Below are positions 60,187 through 64,000 of a stretch of 64,000 bases of DNA, one piece after another. The notes under the pieces are model-generated. The model saw only the letters and a list, made by a program, of their open reading frames with translations, made no database searches and had not been told where the DNA came from. Both the position numbers and the translations under genes were made by a program. Position 1 is the first letter of the stretch; each line of letters opens with the position of its first letter. Source of the stretch: an uncultured Lachnospiraceae bacterium (GTDB lineage Bacteria; Bacillota; Clostridia; Lachnospirales; Lachnospiraceae); the NCBI GenBank assembly GCA_910578715.1, contig CAJTRL010000013.1:1-64000 (forward strand), given 5' to 3'.

Positions 60187-61407
60187 ATGAAGTGTAAAAA
60201 GTGTGGAGCGGAATTGCTTGATACGGATAAATTCTGTAATCAGTGCGGCTGTAAAGTAGTCAGGAAAAAGAAATGCCCGGAATGCGGAGCGGTTTTAAAA
60301 GAAGACGCCAAGTTTTGCCCGGAATGCGGCAAAGCGCTTGGAAATGATTCGCCGGGCGGTGATACAAAGATTTTTAAAAAGGAAGATTTGGCGGATATTC
60401 CGATAGATGATATGGAGAAGAATATTCTGTCCGAGACGGAGCGCGAAATGCGGAAAGGAAAAAACTCCGGCGCTTCTTCGGAGCCGCAAAGGAAAAAGGC
60501 TGCTTCTTCCGGGAACGAAATGCCGAGAAGCAGAAAATCTCCCCAGGCGCTGGAATACGAAGAAGAAAGAAGAAGAAAATCCCCTCAGGCGCTGGAATAC
60601 GAAGAAGAAAGAAGAAGAAAATCCCCTCAGGCGCTGGAATACGAAGAAGAAAGAAGAAGAAAATCTTCCCAGGCGCGGGAATATGAAGAAGAGGAAAGAA
60701 GAAAGTCTCCCCAGGCGCGGGAATATGAAGAAGAGAGAAGAAGAAAATCCTCTCAGGCGCGGGAGTATGAGGAAGAAAGAAGGAGAAGGTCTCCCCAGCA
60801 GGAGTATGAAGAAGAAAGAAGGAGAAAATCCGTCCCGGCGCCCGAACCCGCAAGACGGAGAAGACCGGAGCCTGTCAGGGAGCGGTACTATGAAGAATGG
60901 GAGGACGACGATGACGATGATGATGACGACGATGATGATGACAACAGCATCATGACCATCGTTTCGGTTGTTATGATTTTCCTGATTCTTGCGGTTGCGG
61001 CGATTCTGATTTTTACAATGGTAAAAAAGAAGGAAGGCGGAGAAGAGGAACAGCAGACGACACAGGAAGAACAGGACGGTGAAGGAGAAGAGGACGGCGA
61101 CGGAAGCGGAGACGGCGAAGACGGCTCGGGCACAGAAGGCACGGAAAACGGGGAGACCCCGGACCTGAGCGGCGATTCAGGAGAGGTGTCCATAGAAACG
61201 ATGCAGCCGGCGGGAAGCCTGACCATTGTTTCCAATGTCAATGTGCGGGATAACCCCTCCACCCAGGGAACCAATGTCATTAAAGTGGCGAAAGAAGGGG
61301 AAGTTTACGAGTATACTTCCATAGAGCCGGACGGTGAATGGTATGATATTATTCTGGAAGACGGAAGCATCGGATATGTTTTTAAGGATTATGTGAAAGT
61401 AAATTAA
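60187..61407 (+). CDS. Zinc-ribbon membrane protein with charged repeats and SH3 domain
   Basis: 406-aa protein of unknown role. Two zinc ribbons open it (Cys pairs at residues 3/6 and 17/20, then 30/33 and 44/47). Residues 117-213 are seven tandem 14-residue repeats of the type KSPQALEYEEERRR, the first three identical. After a basic stretch come a run of Asp (about 240-253), one transmembrane helix (about 256-280), an acidic Gly/Glu/Asp linker, and a C-terminal bacterial SH3 domain (NVNVRDNPSTQGTNVI ... DGSIGYVFKDYVKVN). Topology puts the zinc ribbons and repeats inside and the SH3 domain outside, where such domains bind wall peptides. Confidence 0.8.
   Translation: MKCKKCGAELLDTDKFCNQCGCKVVRKKKCPECGAVLKEDAKFCPECGKALGNDSPGGDTKIFKKEDLADIPIDDMEKNILSETEREMRKGKNSGASSEPQRKKAASSGNEMPRSRKSPQALEYEEERRRKSPQALEYEEERRRKSPQALEYEEERRRKSSQAREYEEEERRKSPQAREYEEERRRKSSQAREYEEERRRRSPQQEYEEERRRKSVPAPEPARRRRPEPVRERYYEEWEDDDDDDDDDDDDDNSIMTIVSVVMIFLILAVAAILIFTMVKKKEGGEEEQQTTQEEQDGEGEEDGDGSGDGEDGSGTEGTENGETPDLSGDSGEVSIETMQPAGSLTIVSNVNVRDNPSTQGTNVIKVAKEGEVYEYTSIEPDGEWYDIILEDGSIGYVFKDYVKVN
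60535..60825 (+). repeat. 42-bp coding tandem repeat, seven units
   Basis: Seven units (one a codon short) encode the 14-residue charged repeats of the zinc-ribbon protein. The first three are identical or nearly so at DNA level, which suggests recent expansion and possible length variation among strains. Confidence 0.9.
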
Positions 61408-61471
61408 AGAAAACAGGAACGATTTGCATATTCTGGCATTTAATAATAAAAAGAGCAGAGTGTCGGTAAAT

Positions 61472-61708
61472 ATGCTGTTTTCGGAATTTAAGAAAAAGGA
61501 AGTCATTAATTTAAAAAACTGTCAGAAACTGGGCCGGGTGGCGGATTTTGAATTTGATGAATGCACGGGCCAGATTTATAAGCTGATTGTGCCCGGCAAT
61601 AATAAATTATACGGGCTGTTCTGCAGCGACCCGGATTATGTTATCTGCTATAAAGATATCAAGCAGATTGGGCCCGACATCATCATTGTGGATATCTGTA
61701 AAAAGTAG
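61472..61708 (+). CDS. PRC-barrel protein (YlmC/YmxH family)
   Basis: 78-aa PRC-barrel domain protein. MLFSEFKKKEVINLKNCQKLG and the DFEFDECTGQIYKLIVPG strand pair match the YlmC/YmxH family of small proteins common in spore formers, of unknown molecular function. The start is uncertain: ATG 61472 gives the family N terminus but lacks a ribosome binding site; GTG 61460 and TTG 61424 (AGGA 5 nt upstream) are in frame. Confidence 0.8.
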   Translation: MLFSEFKKKEVINLKNCQKLGRVADFEFDECTGQIYKLIVPGNNKLYGLFCSDPDYVICYKDIKQIGPDIIIVDICKK

Positions 61709-61738
61709 AAAAGCGTAAAAAGGGTAAGGCAATTCGAG

Positions 61739-61767
61739 TTGACATAATACTTTTATTATGGGATAAT
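61739..61767 (+). promoter_or_regulatory. nrdR promoter
   Basis: Perfect TTGACA (61739-61744), 17 nt, GATAAT (61762-61767). Transcription would start near 61774. Confidence 0.78.
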
Positions 61768-61770
61768 GGA

Positions 61771-61873
61771 CGAAAGCCATCGAGATGGCTTTCGTTGCAA
61801 GAATTGCGGAGCAATTCTTGCGGGTATTGGATATACTTACAGGAATTGCTTTGCAGTTCTTGCGGGTGATGGA
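61771..61873 (+). promoter_or_regulatory. Three-hairpin leader of nrdR
   Basis: CGAAAGCCAT / ATGGCTTTCG (61771-61794), then GCAAGAATTGC / GCAATTCTTGC (61797-61821), then CAGGAATTGC / GCAGTTCTTG (61840-61862). The second and third belong to a tandem duplication of about 42 bp with the shared tail TTGCGGGT(A)TGGATA; where the third differs from the second, the changes create G-T wobbles and keep the stem. No T-run follows, so these are not terminators. Confidence 0.65.
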
Positions 61874-61896
61874 TAGCAGAAACAGGGGGATTAGGG

Positions 61897-62367
61897 ATGA
61901 AATGTCCATTTTGTGGCCATGAAAATACAAGAGTAATCGACAGCAGACCGGCGGAGGATAATAATTCTATCAGAAGGAGGCGCGTCTGCGATGAATGTGA
62001 GAAGCGTTTTACGACCTATGAGAAGGTCGAAACGATTCCGCTGATTATCATTAAGAAAGACAATAACAGGGAAACTTATGACAGGACCAAAATAGAAGCC
62101 GGTGTGCTGCGGGCATGTCATAAGCGGCCAATCAGCATTAACCGGATAAACCAGCTGATTGATGAAATTGAAACGGATATTTTTAACCGGGAAGAAAAAG
62201 AAATCCCGAGCCAGGTAATCGGAGAACTCGTGATGAATAAGCTGAAAGATTTGGAAGCGGTGGCTTATGTCAGATTTGCCTCCGTTTATCGTGAGTTTAA
62301 GGATATCAATACCTTTATGGACGAGCTCAAAAAGGTGCTGGATGCATCGGAGAATCCTGCCGGATAA
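61897..62367 (+). CDS. nrdR: Transcriptional repressor NrdR
   Basis: 156-aa repressor of ribonucleotide reductase genes. The zinc ribbon has Cys at positions 3, 6, 31 and 34 (MKCPFCGHENTRVIDSRP ... RRRRVCDECEKRFTTYE), followed by an ATP-cone domain (IIIKKDNNRETYDRTKIEAGVLRAC) that senses ATP/dATP. Length is standard. No nrd gene is nearby. Its mRNA leader carries three hairpins. Confidence 0.97.
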   Translation: MKCPFCGHENTRVIDSRPAEDNNSIRRRRVCDECEKRFTTYEKVETIPLIIIKKDNNRETYDRTKIEAGVLRACHKRPISINRINQLIDEIETDIFNREEKEIPSQVIGELVMNKLKDLEAVAYVRFASVYREFKDINTFMDELKKVLDASENPAG

Positions 62368-62394
62368 CCGGGCCTGGATAGAGAGGACTTTGAC

Positions 62395-62664
62395 ATGACA
62401 GAGCAGCAGAAAGAAATTGTAGCGAAGGCCAGTGTACCGATGACGATTGCCAATGGTTTTCGCTGGTTTTTTATGATGATTGCGTTATTTTTATTATTAT
62501 TTATCTTTTTTGGAAACAAAATCTGGGGGAGCGCAGCATGGTATCAGGCATTTTTGGCGAACGCCTATTCCTTTTTGCTCTGGGATATTCTGCTGATGCT
62601 GCTCAGTACGATTGTGAAGATGTTTTTCACGGTAAGGTATAACCGTATTGTAAAAAATTTATAA
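62395..62664 (+). CDS. Small two-helix membrane protein
   Basis: 89-aa protein with two hydrophobic helices (about residues 20-42 and 55-77) and a basic C terminus (RYNRIVKNL). I do not recognise a family. It begins 27 nt after nrdR and is followed by a terminator, so it likely shares the nrdR transcript. Confidence 0.7.
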   Translation: MTEQQKEIVAKASVPMTIANGFRWFFMMIALFLLLFIFFGNKIWGSAAWYQAFLANAYSFLLWDILLMLLSTIVKMFFTVRYNRIVKNL

Positions 62665-62671
62665 GGAAAGA

Positions 62672-62698
62672 AGGCGCTGCCATGCGGCGCCTTTTTTT
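62672..62698 (+). terminator. Terminator of the nrdR transcript
   Basis: AGGCGC (62672-62677), 9-nt loop, GCGCCT (62687-62692), with T7. Confidence 0.88.
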
Positions 62699-62737
62699 GG
62701 GTATTCGGAATGGAAACGGCGAAAGGAGCGGAATGTC

Positions 62738-63292
62738 GTGATACTGGAACGTTTTTACCCGGATGTATATCTGGATTCGGCATATGAAATAGACTATGCG
62801 GCGCTGTACGAACAAGGCTACAGGGGCGTTATTTTTGATATTGATAATACGCTCGTGCCACACGGAGCGCCGGCGGACGCGCGCAGCATTGCCCTGTTTG
62901 AAAAACTGCGGCAGCTTGGATATGAGAGTATGCTTTTGTCGAATAATAAAGAGCCGAGAGTCAGAACGTTCAATGATAAGGTGGGTTCCCGCTATATTTA
63001 TAAGGCAAACAAGCCTTTTCCGGAGAGCTATCAGAATGCCATGAAAACGATGGGAACGGCGCCGGAAACGACACTGTTTGTCGGGGACCAGCTGTTTACG
63101 GACGTATGGGGAGCGAAGAAGGCGGGCATACGGACGTATCTGGTGAAGCCCATTCATCCAAAAGAAGAAATCCAGATTGTTTTAAAGCGCGTCCTGGAAA
63201 AAATCGTGCTGTTTTTTTATCGGAGACAGCAGGCGAAAGCCGTATCGTGCGGCGTTTCGGGTGGAAACGGGAAAGGAACGGATGAAAGGTGA
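62738..63292 (+). CDS. yqeG: HAD-superfamily phosphatase, YqeG type (subfamily IIIA)
   Basis: 184-aa phosphatase. Motif I is FDIDNTLVPHG near residue 35, motif II LLSNNKEPR, motif III/IV FVGDQLFTDVWGAKKAG. All catalytic positions are present. YqeG-type enzymes are found before aroE or yqeH in many Firmicutes; the substrate is uncertain. It starts with GTG at 62738 with AAAGGAG upstream. aroE begins on the GTGA overlap at its stop. Confidence 0.9.
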   Translation: MILERFYPDVYLDSAYEIDYAALYEQGYRGVIFDIDNTLVPHGAPADARSIALFEKLRQLGYESMLLSNNKEPRVRTFNDKVGSRYIYKANKPFPESYQNAMKTMGTAPETTLFVGDQLFTDVWGAKKAGIRTYLVKPIHPKEEIQIVLKRVLEKIVLFFYRRQQAKAVSCGVSGGNGKGTDER

Positions 63293-64000
63293 CTGATGGG
63301 AAAGCTGTGGATAGAGTAATGGATGACGGAAGAACGATTGATAGTGAAATGACTGACGGAAAAATGATGGATGGGAAAACAATTGACGGAAAAACGCGTC
63401 TCTGCGGCCTGATAGGGAATCCGGTGGAGCATACGATGTCTCCGGTTATTCACAATACACTGGCCGGACATTGCGGCCATAATCTGGTTTATGTGCCTTT
63501 TCTGGTGGAAGAGGGAAACCTTGCGGATGCCGTCAGAGGTGCTTATGCGCTGAATGTTCTGGGATTGAACGTAACGGTTCCATATAAAAGCGCCGTTATC
63601 GACAGCCTTGTGGAAACGGACGACCTGGCAGCCCGTATCGGGGCGGTGAATACGCTGGTACGCACGGAGGGCGGCTATAAAGGTTACAATACGGATATGT
63701 CGGGTCTGTACCGGGCGATGGTGAGCGAGGGCATCCGTATCGAAGGAGAGGAAATTGTACTGCTCGGCGCGGGAGGCGCGGCAAGGGCGGTGGCGTATCT
63801 TTGCGGGGAGCAGAAAGCCGGGAAAGTCTGGCTGTTAAACCGGACGTATGAAAAGGCGGAGCGGGTGGCGGAGGAAGTCAATGCCGCGTTCGGACGGGAA
63901 GTTGTCGTGCCGATGCTTTTGTCGGACTATGAAAAGCTGCCGGAGAGAAAATTCCTGGCGATACAGGGAACAAGCGTGGGACTTGCGCCGAAAGAGGATG
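63289..64000 (+). CDS. aroE: Shikimate dehydrogenase AroE (5' part, cut by window end)
   Basis: NADPH-dependent dehydrogenase of aromatic amino acid synthesis; at least 237 residues are in the window and the frame is open at its edge. Family motifs: GLIGNPVEHTMSPVIHN near residue 40 (HT where HS is usual), LNVTVPYK with the catalytic Lys, GAVNTL, YNTDMSG and the NADP loop LLGAGGAARAV. The N terminus is extended by ~34 residues of a 30-bp tandem repeat encoding MTDGK-type units (63289, 63319, 63349, 63379). The GTG at 63289 overlaps the yqeG stop and has AAAGGA 11 nt upstream; ATG 63319, 63349 and 63367 are alternatives. Confidence 0.88.
   Translation, partial: MTDGKAVDRVMDDGRTIDSEMTDGKMMDGKTIDGKTRLCGLIGNPVEHTMSPVIHNTLAGHCGHNLVYVPFLVEEGNLADAVRGAYALNVLGLNVTVPYKSAVIDSLVETDDLAARIGAVNTLVRTEGGYKGYNTDMSGLYRAMVSEGIRIEGEEIVLLGAGGAARAVAYLCGEQKAGKVWLLNRTYEKAERVAEEVNAAFGREVVVPMLLSDYEKLPERKFLAIQGTSVGLAPKED

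Noticed and set aside
60535..60825. Regular 42-bp repeats that could suggest a CRISPR array
   Set aside because: The units are contiguous with no spacers and are in frame inside a coding gene.

Overview
The window reads as a stretch of core chromosome from a low-to-mid GC, endospore-forming Firmicute. It is most likely a member of the Clostridia of the Lachnospiraceae type. Evidence for this is the spoIIGA-sigE pair and sigG, a CIRCE-controlled groESL operon, Gram-positive Shine-Dalgarno sequences (AAGGAGG type), several GTG/TTG starts, a MurE with the meso-diaminopimelate signature DNPR, and a tmRNA with the tag ANLNINAEDNLAYAA. The family assignment is an inference; no rRNA is present to confirm it.

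Layout. 1-1.4 kb: a diguanylate-cyclase-like protein with a broken GGDEF motif, then a 307-bp MITE-like element (23-bp perfect inverted repeats, 5-bp flanking direct repeat). 1.8-4.2 kb: groES-groEL under a sigma-A promoter and a perfect CIRCE operator. 4.2-13.8 kb: a large membrane protein (minus strand), a (p)ppGpp synthetase/hydrolase, a metallo-beta-lactamase-fold hydrolase, and a VWA / MoxR-AAA / leucine-rich-repeat trio. 14-18.1 kb: two small genes, then the conserved secG-rnr-smpB-ssrA (trans-translation) cluster. 18.2-21 kb: recJ and a PfkB sugar-phosphate kinase. 21.2-33.9 kb: a ten-gene operon murE-priA-def-fmt-Zn peptidase-rsmB-rlmN-PP2C-PASTA kinase-rsgA, ending at a strong terminator. 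34-37 kb: an accessory patch with a repeat-built lipoprotein and a type III toxin-antitoxin locus (promoter, two 38-nt RNA repeats, terminator, ToxN/AbiQ-family toxin). 37.1-41.3 kb: ychF, lgt, and an HD-GYP sensor. 41.3-55 kb: the division and cell-wall cluster mraZ-rsmH-ftsL-two class B PBPs-mraY-murD-ftsW-murA-ftsQ-ftsZ, with four MraZ boxes at exact 10-bp spacing behind its promoter. 55-60 kb: spoIIGA-sigE with the long-spacer spoIIG-type promoter, a REC-HD-GYP-GGDEF regulator, and sigG in the opposite orientation. 60-64 kb: a zinc-ribbon/SH3 membrane protein with a 42-bp coding repeat, a PRC-barrel protein, nrdR, a small membrane protein, a YqeG-type phosphatase and the start of aroE.

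The most unusual content lies between genes. At least three intergenic regions (after groES, after ychF, and in the leader of the REC-HD-GYP-GGDEF gene) carry the same multi-branched fold. Each has an outer stem, two inner hairpins joined by a conserved TTCTACG(G/A) linker, and a separate tail hairpin. Stem sequences differ between copies but pairing is kept. A variant copy follows ftsZ, a remnant follows groEL, and a 187-bp multi-branched element of different sequence lies between ftsQ and ftsZ. A second small hairpin family (GTTGAAA...TTTCAAC) occurs in three other gaps. The best-defined biological system is the type III toxin-antitoxin locus at 36.3-37.0 kb; the dispersed branched elements are the best candidate for something not yet described.
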